From NCBI RefSeq assembly GCF_029975155.1, contig NZ_JARKPQ010000140.1, positions 16,195-80,194 of the forward strand: 64,000 nucleotides of DNA. Reading direction: 5' to 3'. Source of the stretch: Propionicimonas sp. (lineage in GTDB: Bacteria; Actinomycetota; Actinomycetes; Propionibacteriales; Propionibacteriaceae). The translations under genes and the position numbers were made by a program. Positions within the stretch are counted from its first letter, which is position 1. Every line of letters starts with the position of its first letter. The notes under the pieces were generated by a model. The model was not told where the DNA came from, did no database searches, and saw only the letters and a program-made list of their open reading frames with translations. Positions 30,367 to 38,979 of this stretch are shown one piece after another.

Positions 30367-30425
30367 GTGAACGGGAATGGGACCTGTCCCCGGCCAACCC
30401 GGGGACAGGTCCCATTCCCGTTCAC
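30367..30425. repeat. Perfect 27-bp inverted repeat with 5-nt loop (GGGACAGGTCCC family)
   Basis: GTGAACGGGAATGGGACCTGTCCCCGG-CCAAC-CCGGGGACAGGTCCCATTCCCGTTCAC, just after the oppF-type stop; may also act as terminator. Confidence 0.95.
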
Positions 30426-30467
30426 CGGGTCGCTAGACTCCGGGCCAGGATCCTCGAGGAGGCGACG

Positions 30468-30761
30468 ATGCACCAGATCGACCTGATCGCCACGATTCCG
30501 GTGCCGGCTGACCGGCTGGCCGCGGCGTCCGCGCTGCTGCTGGAGTACGGCGAGGTCGTCCGCGCCGAGCCCGGGAACCTACGGTTCGAGGCCTACCTGG
30601 ACGGCGACGGCGGCGCGATGGTCGTCGTGGAGCGCTATCGGGACGCGGCGGCGTTCGAGGCCCACCTCAGCGATCCGGCGAACGCCACCTTCAACGCGAA
30701 GCTCGCGGACGTGCTGGACGGCGGCGGCTCCACGCTGCAGATGCTCGAACTGCTGGGCTGA
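30468..30761 (+). CDS. Antibiotic biosynthesis monooxygenase (ABM)-type small protein
   Basis: MHQIDLIATIPVPADRLAAASALLLEYGEVVRAEPGNLRFEAYLDGDGGAMVVVERYRDAAAFEAHL. Confidence 0.85.
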   Translation: MHQIDLIATIPVPADRLAAASALLLEYGEVVRAEPGNLRFEAYLDGDGGAMVVVERYRDAAAFEAHLSDPANATFNAKLADVLDGGGSTLQMLELLG

Positions 30762-30771
30762 GCGTCCGGGC

Positions 30772-31674
30772 TCAGGCCTTCGCCGCCCGCTCCGCCTCCG
30801 CGTTGATCTCCGCGCCGAGCAGCACGGCGTAACTGGTGATCCACAGCCACAGCAGCAGCACGATGACCCCGGCGAGGGCGCCGTACGTCTTCGCGTAGTT
30901 GCCGAAGAGCGTCACGTAGAGCGAGAAGCCGACACTGGCGAGCAGCCACAACACGGTCGCGACGACCGCGCCGGCCGACGCCCAGCGGAACGTCGGCGCG
31001 TCCCGGTCGGGAGCGACCCGGTAGAGCACGGCCAACGCGCCCATCACCAGGACGGCGACCAGCACCCAGCGCACTGCCTCGGCCAGCCAGCGCCAGCCGC
31101 CGCCGAGACCGACCACCTCGAGGACCACCGGCACACCGGCGACGAGCGCCATCAGCACGACCATGAACACGACGGCTCCGACGGTGAGGCCGAGCGCGAC
31201 CAGCTTCTCCTTCACGAAGCCGCGCGTGCGCTGCTCGTCGTAGGCGATGTTGATCGCCGTGACCAGGTTGCCCACACCGCCGGACGCGCTCCACAGCGCC
31301 ACCACCAGGCTCAGCGCGAGGCCCCAGCCGAGCCCCTGCGCCGGGGCCGAGGCCAGCTGCCGCAGCTGGGTCTCCAGCAGCGTCCGCGCCTCTGCGGGCA
31401 GCGAACTGGTGAGGTTGCCGAGCTGTCCGGAGATGGTGGCCGGGTCCGCGATCAGTCCGTAGACGAGCGTCAACGCGATCAGCGCGGGGAACAGGGCGAG
31501 GAAGCCGAAGAAGGCCACGCCGGCGGCGAGCAGCGGCACCTGGTCCGCGGACGACTCCTTCCAGCCGCGGACGACGATCTGCCGCCAGCCGCGCGGCGGG
31601 AGCTCCGTCGGGGAGTCGGCCGGGACGACGGGGACGGGACGGCTACGGTCGCGGGGCTGCGAGGTGCTGGACAT
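30772..31674 (-). CDS. YihY/BrkB family membrane protein
   Basis: GVAFFGFLALFPALIALTLVYGLIADPATI...LTVGAVVFMVVLMALVAG...YGALAGVIVLLLWLWITSYAVLLGAEINAE. Confidence 0.92.
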   Translation of the reverse strand: MSSTSQPRDRSRPVPVVPADSPTELPPRGWRQIVVRGWKESSADQVPLLAAGVAFFGFLALFPALIALTLVYGLIADPATISGQLGNLTSSLPAEARTLLETQLRQLASAPAQGLGWGLALSLVVALWSASGGVGNLVTAINIAYDEQRTRGFVKEKLVALGLTVGAVVFMVVLMALVAGVPVVLEVVGLGGGWRWLAEAVRWVLVAVLVMGALAVLYRVAPDRDAPTFRWASAGAVVATVLWLLASVGFSLYVTLFGNYAKTYGALAGVIVLLLWLWITSYAVLLGAEINAEAERAAKA

Positions 31675-32091
31675 GGGCCTTCGTTACCCCGACCCGCGCG
31701 GCCGCCAACCTGCCCGTGCCGTTGTGCGTGACGGCCGTCCCTCAGGGATCGCCATCCCGGCGGACGCCGGGACCTCCGGCGCCTGACTGGCAACGCAGGT
31801 CACGGGATCCCGGATCAAGCCCGGGATGACACCGGATCAAGCCCGGGATGACGACACGGCCGGGATCTCGCGACCCTGACCGCCAGCCTCGCCAGACGAC
31901 CTGGCCCTACCCACCGTCCTGACTGCAACAGCTACAACATGCCGCGAAGCCCGGCAGCCACGACTCACCTGTCATCCCGGCGGACGCCGGGACCCCCGGC
32001 GCCTGACTAGCGACTCAGCCATCGGGGATCCCGGGTCAAGCCCGGGATGACAGGTGAGGGAGCCGGGATGACAGGAAGGGGCGGGGGAACG

Positions 32092-32760
32092 TCAGCCGGT
32101 CTCGGAGTGGGGGGCGCCGACCGGCTTGGACTCCGGTGATCCGCGCTGGCGCAGGAAGACGGCGAAGATCGCCATCGAGCCCACGGCCAGCAGTTCCGAC
32201 TGCCAGTTCTGCAGCGTCCGGCCCCAGAAGTCGGGACTGAGCAGGTACGCGCCCAGCGACAGTGGGTCGAGCAGATCGCGCAGCCGCTCCTCGTTGTACG
32301 CCACCCGTCCGGTGACCGCCTGCGCGGCCCAGGAGAGCAGGAAGATCGTCGCCATCACCAGGGTCAGCGAGGCCGAGTACAGGCTGGCCAACCGCCCACC
32401 GGCACGAACGGGAGCCGGCGAGTCCGGCTCGGCGAACGCGCCCATCCGCTGTTCCCTCTCGTCGCCGAGACCCACGTCCTCCGGCTGCTTGGACTCCGAC
32501 GACCCACGCTGCACGAGCCAGACCGTGAGCAGGATGTAGAGGGTGAACTGCAGGTACTCCGACTGCCAGTTCTCGGCCACGTCCACCGCGAACGACGACG
32601 ACGTGACATAGCGCCACAGGTCGATCTCGGCCAGTCCCTCGGTGCGGGCTGCCTGGTTGTAGCCGGCGAGCCCGACCAACGCCTGCGCGATCAGCGTCGC
32701 GAGCAGCAGCAGACCGAAGACGATCGAGAGCGAGTTGTCCCGCAGACTCCAGCGTCTCAT
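32092..32760 (-). CDS. DUF6766-like membrane protein with internal duplication
   Basis: MRRWSLRDNSLSIVFGLLLLATLIAQALVGLAGYNQ...; repeated NWQSEYLQF/NWQSELLAV and VQRGSSESK/RQRGSPESK motifs. Confidence 0.7.
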   Translation of the reverse strand: MRRWSLRDNSLSIVFGLLLLATLIAQALVGLAGYNQAARTEGLAEIDLWRYVTSSSFAVDVAENWQSEYLQFTLYILLTVWLVQRGSSESKQPEDVGLGDEREQRMGAFAEPDSPAPVRAGGRLASLYSASLTLVMATIFLLSWAAQAVTGRVAYNEERLRDLLDPLSLGAYLLSPDFWGRTLQNWQSELLAVGSMAIFAVFLRQRGSPESKPVGAPHSETG

Positions 32761-32849
32761 CGGGACGCGGCCCCGATCACGAACGCCGCGATCAGCACCG
32801 CGCCGATCATCGACAGGTAGGTGACGAAGAGCACCCTGGCCAGTTTCAC
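32757..32849 (-). CDS. 30-aa single-TM micro-protein between two coupled genes
   Basis: GTG start: VKLARVLFVTYLSMIGAVLIAAFVIGAASR*; 4-bp overlaps GTGA (upstream) and ATGA (downstream); absent from the ORF track because it is short. Confidence 0.65.
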   Translation of the reverse strand: MKLARVLFVTYLSMIGAVLIAAFVIGAASR

Positions 32850-33241
32850 GGTTCCACCTCACACTCGTAGGGCACTGCGGGATCGGGGTCGTCCCGGACG
32901 CAGCCGGCCGCGGTCACGCGCCAGCCGTCCGGGAAGTGGGCGAGGAAGAGCACCTGGTCCTCCAGCCGCACCTGGGCGCTCTCCCCGGCCACCTCCACCT
33001 GACGGACGCCGGTCGCCGTGGGCAGGTCGAGGGTGCCGAGCGCCTGCGCGCAGTCGGCGTCCGCGCGGTCAGCGACCGCTTCGGCCGTCTCGGGCGCCAG
33101 CAGTCCACAGGCCTCGGCCGGAGCGGCGCGGACGAAGGCCACGGCCGCCGCCACGGCATCGTCGGTGGCCACGTCGCCACACCCGGCCAGCAGCGCGAAC
33201 GCCAGCGAGCCGGCCGCGACACACCGTCCGCGCACTCCCAC
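32846..33241 (-). CDS. Small secreted lipoprotein
   Basis: Signal/lipobox AGSLAFALLAGCGD. Confidence 0.7.
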   Translation of the reverse strand: MGVRGRCVAAGSLAFALLAGCGDVATDDAVAAAVAFVRAAPAEACGLLAPETAEAVADRADADCAQALGTLDLPTATGVRQVEVAGESAQVRLEDQVLFLAHFPDGWRVTAAGCVRDDPDPAVPYECEVEP

Positions 33242-33348
33242 CTCCTTCGTCGTGTGCCGCAGAAGTACCCGTCCGCCGCTCTGCTCTCACCGACGGGAGA
33301 TCGGCGGGGACGGGTTTGGGCCACCGGGACGAGGGGCAGTGGAAACCC

Positions 33349-34533
33349 ATGCGCGCAGTCACCTGGCAGGGCAAGGCGGACGTGCAGGTCACTGACGTCC
33401 CGGATCCGCGGATCGAGCAGCCGACGGACGTCGTGGTGAAGGTCTCGTCCACGGCGATCTGTGGTTCGGACCTGCACCTGTACGGCCCGCTCACCCCGTT
33501 CATGACTCCGGGCGACGTGCTCGGTCACGAGTTCATGGGCACCGTCGAGGAGGTGGGCACCGAGGTGGGCCGGCTGCGTCCGGGCGACCGGGTGGTGGTG
33601 CCGTTCACCATCTCGTGCGGGGTCTGCTTCATGTGCACCCACGGCCTGCAGTCGCAGTGCGAGACCACCCAGGTGACCGCGTTCGGGACGGGCGCAGCAC
33701 TGTTCGGCTACACCAAGCTCTACGGCCAGGTGCCGGGCGGGCAGGCGGAGTACGTCCGCGTCCCGCAGGCGCAGTACGGACCGATCAAGCTGCCGGAGAC
33801 CGGTCCCGACGAGCGCTGGCTCTTCCTCTCCGACATCCTGCCGACCGCGTGGCAGGCGGTGAAGTACACCGACATCCAGCCCGGGGACACGGTGGCTGTC
33901 GTCGGGCTGGGCCCGGTCGGTCAGCTGGCCACCCGGTGCGCGTGGCAACAGGGTGCCGCACGCGTGCTCGGGGTCGACCTCGTGCCGGAGCGGCTCGCCA
34001 TGGCCGAGACCCATGCCGTGGAGGTGATCGACGCGTCGCGCGTGGACGACGTGGCGGCGGCGATCCGCGAGCTGACGCGGGGTCGCGGTGCCGACCGGAC
34101 GATCGACGCCGTCGGCATGGAGGCGCACGGCTCGCCGGTGGCCGAGACGGCGGCGAACGTGGTCACCTCGATGCCGAAACCGGTCGCGTCCGCGCTGATG
34201 CAGAGCGTCGGGGTTGACCGGCTCGCCGCGCTGGAGACGGCGCTGGACGCCGTGCGCCGGGGTGGGACGGTGTCACTGTCCGGCGTGTACGGCGGCGCCG
34301 CGGACCCGCTCAACCTGATGAGGCTGTTCGACAAGCAGGTGACGATCCGGATGGGCCAGGCGAACGTCCGCCGCTGGAGCGACGAGCTGTTCGACCTGCT
34401 CTACGCCGACGATGACCTGTTCGGCGTGGAAACCCTGCCCAGTCACCACCTGCCGCTGGAGGACGCGCCGGACGCCTACCGCAAGTTCCGCGACAAGGAA
34501 GACGGCTACATCAAGGTCGTGCTGCGCCCCTGA
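33349..34533 (+). CDS. Zinc-dependent alcohol dehydrogenase (MDR superfamily)
   Basis: MRAVTWQGKADVQVTDVPDPRIEQPTDVVVKVSSTAICGSDLHLYGPLTPFMTPGDVLGHEFMGTVEEVG. Confidence 0.92.
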   Translation: MRAVTWQGKADVQVTDVPDPRIEQPTDVVVKVSSTAICGSDLHLYGPLTPFMTPGDVLGHEFMGTVEEVGTEVGRLRPGDRVVVPFTISCGVCFMCTHGLQSQCETTQVTAFGTGAALFGYTKLYGQVPGGQAEYVRVPQAQYGPIKLPETGPDERWLFLSDILPTAWQAVKYTDIQPGDTVAVVGLGPVGQLATRCAWQQGAARVLGVDLVPERLAMAETHAVEVIDASRVDDVAAAIRELTRGRGADRTIDAVGMEAHGSPVAETAANVVTSMPKPVASALMQSVGVDRLAALETALDAVRRGGTVSLSGVYGGAADPLNLMRLFDKQVTIRMGQANVRRWSDELFDLLYADDDLFGVETLPSHHLPLEDAPDAYRKFRDKEDGYIKVVLRP

Positions 34534-34544
34534 GTTCTCCCGTC

Positions 34545-34800
34545 ATCCCGGGCTTCGACTGAGTTCTCCGTCATCCCGGGCTCCGACCCGGGATCCCCGA
34601 ACAGTCCCCACACCGACTCACGGGATCCCGGCATCCGCCGGGATGACACGACGAGAGACCACCCCAAACCGTCATCCCGGGCCGGGATGACAACGAGAGA
34701 CCACCCCAAGCCGTCATCCCGGGCTCCGACCCGGGATCCCCGAACGGTCCCTACACGGACTCACCGGATCCCGGCGTCCGCCGGGATGACACTCGCCGCC
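34545..34800. repeat. Cluster of dispersed palindromic repeats (TCATCCCGGGCTCCGACCCGGGATCC / GGATCCCGGCGTCCGCCGGGATGAC)
   Basis: Multiple copies; the last one encodes the C-terminus of the dynamin-like GTPase. Confidence 0.9.
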
Positions 34801-36422
34801 GTCCCGACCGTCGCGTCGAGTGAGGCCAGGTCCGCCTCGATCGCCGGGAGGTCGGTGCTCTGCGTGTCCAGGAGTTGCCGGCACGTGAGCTCGGCCTCGC
34901 GCAGGGCGGCCACGTGGTCGGCCAGGCTCTGTTCGAGGCTTCGCCTCGCCGCGGCTGCCGTGCGGTAGCCGGTGCGGGCGAGGTTGCGCTCCACCTGCGC
35001 AGGCACCATCCGCAGGAAGTGCCGGTGCACCAGCGGACGCAGCAGCGCCATCGGCAGAGCCCAGGAGAGCAGCTCCAGATGGCTGTCGAAGACCGCGCTC
35101 ACCATCACGTCGACCGGTTCCACGGGCGTCCGGACGGGCTGCGGGACGGGGAGGTCGAGACCGACGCCGGTCGCCTCGCGGACGAGCCGGCCGAGCCGCT
35201 GCAGAAAGGCCTCCCCCATCCGTTCCGCCGGCTCCAGGCCCTGGTCGAGGAGCGGTCCGAGCTCGTCCGCGCAGGCCGCGGCGAACGGCGTGGCCGCGTC
35301 GCGGAGCGCGTGCCGCAGCCAGTCCCGGAACTGCGCGGTCTCGGCGGCGAGAGAGCCCCGCCACGCAGGCAGGCGTCCGGCGAGATCGCGCTGCACCCGC
35401 CACGCGGTGGCCGGCAGCGCCTCCCCCACCATCGCCTGGCAGCGCGCGGTGATCGTCCGGTTGACCGGTTCGAGCTGGGCGCGCGCCTGGCGGGTGAGGC
35501 TCGGCAGGCGCCGGCTCTCCGCGTCCAGGGCACCGCGCAACTGCGCCATCGCCTCGGCGTGGGTCGTCGCGGCGAGCCGGGCCAGCTCCAGGTAGGTCCG
35601 GCACTCGGTGGCGAGCCGGACCGACCGGTACGCCGCGAGGTCGGTCGCCGCGGCCGTCGCCGAGTCGCTCAGCTCCCGCAACTCCCTGCGCAGCCGCTCG
35701 CGCTGCGGCCGGTGCCGGGCGGCGCTGGACACGGGCAGGACGGACGGCGCAACGGGCAGCCGCCGGCCGAGCTGCGTCCTGACGTGCTCGAGGACGGCTC
35801 GCTGGTCGTGCTCAGTGAGCAGGTCGATCTTGGTCAGCGCGATCAGGATCCGCGGCGTGTGCGGGTGGAGCAGTTCGAGGAGCTCCAGGTCGTCCTCGGC
35901 GAGCGGCTGGGTGGCGTTGACGGCGAGGATCGCGGCGCCGACGTTCGGCAGCCAGTCCAGGCTCGCGCGGGTGTTGTGCTTCCAGGAGCTCCCCGTCCCC
36001 GGAGTGTCCACCAGGACCAGTCCGGCGAGGTCGGCCAGCGCCGGGGACGCCACGTCCACCCACTCCACGCCGCGGTGGTTCGACGGGTTGCCGGTCTCGG
36101 TGGCCCAGTGCCCGATCTCCGCCGGCTCGATGCCGAACGGCGCCCCCGTCCCGGTCTTCACCGACACGCGCAGGGCCGGGCCGAACCGCAGCCGGGTGAT
36201 CACGGCGGTGGCCGGGATCGCCTGCACCGGCAGCAGGTCCTCCCCGAGAAGCTGGTTCAGCAGCGTGGTCTTGCCGGCCTTGAACCGGCCGAGGACGGCG
36301 ACCGTGACCAGCCCTTCGGCGGCCTGCTGCTGTGCCGTGCGGCAACGCCGGTCGATGTCGGTCAGGTGGTGACGGCGCGCGATCCCGGCGATCGTGGCCA
36401 GGTCAGGGGAGAACGATCCCAT
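34761..36422 (-). CDS. Dynamin-like / GTPase-fold protein
   Basis: VTVAVLGRFKAGKTTLLNQLLGEDLLPVQAIPATAVITRLRFG...LVLVDTPGTGSSWKHNTRASLDWLPNVGAAILAVNATQPLAEDDLELLELL...LIALTKIDLL. Confidence 0.88.
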   Translation of the reverse strand: MGSFSPDLATIAGIARRHHLTDIDRRCRTAQQQAAEGLVTVAVLGRFKAGKTTLLNQLLGEDLLPVQAIPATAVITRLRFGPALRVSVKTGTGAPFGIEPAEIGHWATETGNPSNHRGVEWVDVASPALADLAGLVLVDTPGTGSSWKHNTRASLDWLPNVGAAILAVNATQPLAEDDLELLELLHPHTPRILIALTKIDLLTEHDQRAVLEHVRTQLGRRLPVAPSVLPVSSAARHRPQRERLRRELRELSDSATAAATDLAAYRSVRLATECRTYLELARLAATTHAEAMAQLRGALDAESRRLPSLTRQARAQLEPVNRTITARCQAMVGEALPATAWRVQRDLAGRLPAWRGSLAAETAQFRDWLRHALRDAATPFAAACADELGPLLDQGLEPAERMGEAFLQRLGRLVREATGVGLDLPVPQPVRTPVEPVDVMVSAVFDSHLELLSWALPMALLRPLVHRHFLRMVPAQVERNLARTGYRTAAAARRSLEQSLADHVAALREAELTCRQLLDTQSTDLPAIEADLASLDATVGTAASVIPADAGIR

Positions 36423-36435
36423 GCGTGTCCGGTCC

Positions 36436-36490
36436 TTCTCTCGTCAGGGACCGTCAGCAGGGTGCGGTTGAGGCGAGCCCCATCGCCTGG
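36436..36490 (-). promoter_or_regulatory. Fluoride riboswitch (crcB motif) candidate upstream of dynamin-like GTPase
   Basis: Minus strand: GGCGATGGGGCTCGCCTCAACCGCACCCTGCTGACGGTCCCTGAC; matches the GGCGATGxGGxxCGCC...AAC-GC...GCTGATGGxCxCTxC pattern; -10-like TACCAT just upstream. Confidence 0.85.
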
Positions 36491-36543
36491 AACACATGGT
36501 AACCGTGGTCGCCCCTGACGCGACGGGTCGACTAGAGTCGGCA

Positions 36544-36602
36544 GTGGGCGGTGGGGCTCGCCCTTACTCAAACTGCCGTGCCCGCGGCCAACGGTCCCTA
36601 CC
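36544..36602 (+). promoter_or_regulatory. Fluoride riboswitch (crcB motif) candidate upstream of enolase
   Basis: GGGCGGTGGGGCTCGCCCTTACTCAAACTGCCGTGCCCGCGGCCAACGGTCCCTACC; -10-like TAGAGT at 36533-36538. Confidence 0.78.
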
Positions 36603-36728
36603 TCATGTGCAGTCCGGCTGGACATGGAGGTGGGGCTTTCGCTCACTTTCACCTCACCCTTCGCGGCCAGCCGGGCTGCACCCCTCCCGGGCTCCACCGT
36701 GGAGCCGGCGAAGCGAAAGGGGACGGTC

Positions 36729-37994
36729 ATGGGTTTCGAGATCAGCAGCGTGCAGGCGTTGGAGGTGCTGGACTCCCGCGGGCGTCCCACGCTCTCGGTG
36801 ACGGTCGGCCTCGCGGACGGGACGGTGGCCGAGGCCGGGGTGCCGTCCGGCGCGTCGACGGGGACGCGGGAGGCCGTCGAACTCCGCGACGGGGACCCGG
36901 CCCGGTTCGGCGGTGCGGGCGTCAGCCAGGCCGTCGCCCACGTGAACACCGAGATCAACGCCGGGCTGGCCGGACGCGAATGGGCCGGTCTCGCCGAGGT
37001 CGACCAGGCCATGCGCGACCTGGACGGCACCCCGAACAAGGCCCGGCTGGGCGCCAACGCGATCATCGGGACGTCGATGGCGCTGGCCCGGGCGCTCGCC
37101 GCCGCCGCGGGGTCGCCGCTGTACGAGTGGCTGCCCGGCACCGGTGCGTCCCGCCGCCTGCCGGTGCCCTGTTTCAACGTGCTGAACGGCGGCGCCCACG
37201 CCCCCAACCCGCTGGACTTCCAGGAGTTCATGGTCTGCCCGCTCGGCGCGCCGTCGATGCGCGAAGCCGTCCGCGCGGGGGCGGAGGTGTACCAGGCGCT
37301 GCGGAAGCGGCTCGTCGCCGGCGGACACGCCACCGGGCTGGGCGACGAGGGCGGGTTCGCGCCGAACCTCGCCGAGCCGGAGGAGGTCCTGGAGCTGATC
37401 GTCGCGGCGATCGGGGACGCCGGCTACGCCGCCGGCAGTGACGGGGTGGGCATCGCGCTCGACCCGGCCGCGTCCGAGTTCTGGTCGGACGGCGGCTACA
37501 CGGTGAACCAGGTGCGGCTGTCCAGCGCGGATCTGATCGCCCGCTACGCCGAGATGCTGGACCGCTTCCCGATCTGGAGCATCGAGGACGGCCTCGGCGA
37601 GCAGGATCCGGACGGCTGGAAGCAGCTCACCGCCGAGCTCGGCGACCGCGTCCAGCTGGTCGGGGACGACAACTTCTGCACGAACCCGGCGATCATCACC
37701 GCGGCGATCGCCGACGGGATCGCCAACGCCGCCCTGATCAAGGTGAACCAGATCGGCACGGTCACCGAGACCCTGGAGGCGATGCGGATCTGCCACGCGG
37801 CCGGGTACGGCCAGATGGTCTCCCACCGCTCCGGCGAGACCCCGGACACGTTCATCGCCGACCTCGCGGTGGCCACCGGCTGCGGCCAGATCAAGACCGG
37901 CGCCCCCGCCCGCGGCGAGCGGGTGGCGAAGTACAACCGCCTGGTCCAGATCGAGGCCCAGCGTCCCGCCCTGCCCTACGGTCTGGCCCGGTAG
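36729..37994 (+). CDS. eno: Enolase (phosphopyruvate hydratase)
   Basis: ISSVQALEVLDSRGRPTLSVTVGLADGTVAEAGVPSGASTGTREAVELRDGD...QIGTVTETLEAMRICHAAGYGQMVSHRSGETPDTFIADLAVATGCGQIKTGAPARGERVAKYNRLVQIE. Confidence 0.96.
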   Translation: MGFEISSVQALEVLDSRGRPTLSVTVGLADGTVAEAGVPSGASTGTREAVELRDGDPARFGGAGVSQAVAHVNTEINAGLAGREWAGLAEVDQAMRDLDGTPNKARLGANAIIGTSMALARALAAAAGSPLYEWLPGTGASRRLPVPCFNVLNGGAHAPNPLDFQEFMVCPLGAPSMREAVRAGAEVYQALRKRLVAGGHATGLGDEGGFAPNLAEPEEVLELIVAAIGDAGYAAGSDGVGIALDPAASEFWSDGGYTVNQVRLSSADLIARYAEMLDRFPIWSIEDGLGEQDPDGWKQLTAELGDRVQLVGDDNFCTNPAIITAAIADGIANAALIKVNQIGTVTETLEAMRICHAAGYGQMVSHRSGETPDTFIADLAVATGCGQIKTGAPARGERVAKYNRLVQIEAQRPALPYGLAR

Positions 37995-38134
37995 TCCAGC
38001 GGCGCAGCGCCCTTCGTGACCGCCCTCCGCAAGCTCCGGGCGCTCCTCAGGGAGCGTGCAGCGGGACCGGACGCGTCACGAAGGGCCCACCAGCGCGTCT
38101 CGACAAGCTCGACGCACGGTTGTCGTCAGGACGG

Positions 38135-38503
38135 CTACAGGCTGCCCAGCCAGAACCCCAGTGCGGCGCCGGCGACGCTGAGGACCAGCATGCCGCCGGC
38201 ATGGACGAGCAGTGCCCAGCCGCGGCCGCCCCGGGCGAGCCGCGCGGCCTCCACGCAGGCGGTGCTGAAAGTCGTGTAGCCGCCGAGGAAGCCGGTGCCG
38301 AGCAACTGCTTGAGTTCCGGGTCGCCGGTGTGGGTGGCCCACCAGCCGGTGATCACGCCGAGCAGGAGCGACCCGGTGACGTTGATCACGGCCGTGCCCA
38401 GGGGCATGCCGCGGTTCGTCGTCCGCCGGGCGACCTCCGAGTCGACCACGAACCGCGCGACCGCGCCGAACCCGCCGGCGAGCGCGACCAGGAACGGGAT
38501 CAT
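38135..38503 (-). CDS. crcB: Fluoride exporter CrcB/Fluc
   Basis: MIPFLVALAGGFGAVARFVVDSEV...GTAVINVTGSLLLGVITG...GTGFLGGYTTFSTACVEA. Confidence 0.95.
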   Translation of the reverse strand: MIPFLVALAGGFGAVARFVVDSEVARRTTNRGMPLGTAVINVTGSLLLGVITGWWATHTGDPELKQLLGTGFLGGYTTFSTACVEAARLARGGRGWALLVHAGGMLVLSVAGAALGFWLGSL

Positions 38504-38979
38504 CGGATCGCCCCCTTCGCGAGCCGGTAGCGGCGCAGCAGCCGCCGCACTCCTCTGGCGCCGAGGAACGCGCACAGAAGGCCGAGCAGCACGCTGCCCA
38601 GCGCGTAGCCCAGACCGACCAGCCATGCCCCGGAATGGACCAACTGCGCCGTTTCGACCGCGAACGTGCTGTACGTGGTGTAGCCACCCATCACGCCGGT
38701 GCCCACGCCGAGCCTCAACCCGCGGCGCCAGCCTCGATCGGGACCGGTCTCGGCCAGCACCTCCAGCAGCACCCCCAGCACGAGCGCGCCGGAGACGTTG
38801 ATCCAGAAGGTGGTCCACGGCCACTCCCCCGGCATGGCCGGGAACGCACCCTCCAGCCACGCGCGGGCGGACGTGCCGACCGTGCCGCCGAGGAGGATCA
38901 CCCCCAGCCACGCGGGACGCACCGGAATGCGCAGCATCCGCAGGCCGGGGATGGAATGGCCGTCCTGCGGCCGGGTCAC
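38500..38979 (-). CDS. crcB: Fluoride exporter CrcB/Fluc (second subunit)
   Basis: LGVILLGGTVGTSARAWLEGAFP...TTFWINVSGALVLGVLLEVL...GTGVMGGYTTYSTFAVETA; GTGA overlap with USP stop. Confidence 0.93.
   Translation of the reverse strand: MTRPQDGHSIPGLRMLRIPVRPAWLGVILLGGTVGTSARAWLEGAFPAMPGEWPWTTFWINVSGALVLGVLLEVLAETGPDRGWRRGLRLGVGTGVMGGYTTYSTFAVETAQLVHSGAWLVGLGYALGSVLLGLLCAFLGARGVRRLLRRYRLAKGAIR

Noticed and set aside
28316-30415. 699-aa minus-strand ORF opposite the ABC ATPases
   Set aside because: Shadow ORF; ATPase motifs are on the plus strand.
36603-36728. Second, tandem fluoride aptamer in the enolase leader (GGAGGTGGGGCTTTCGCTC)
   Set aside because: Lacks the AAC-GCC and GCTGATGG segments; better explained as the alternative hairpin of the first aptamer.
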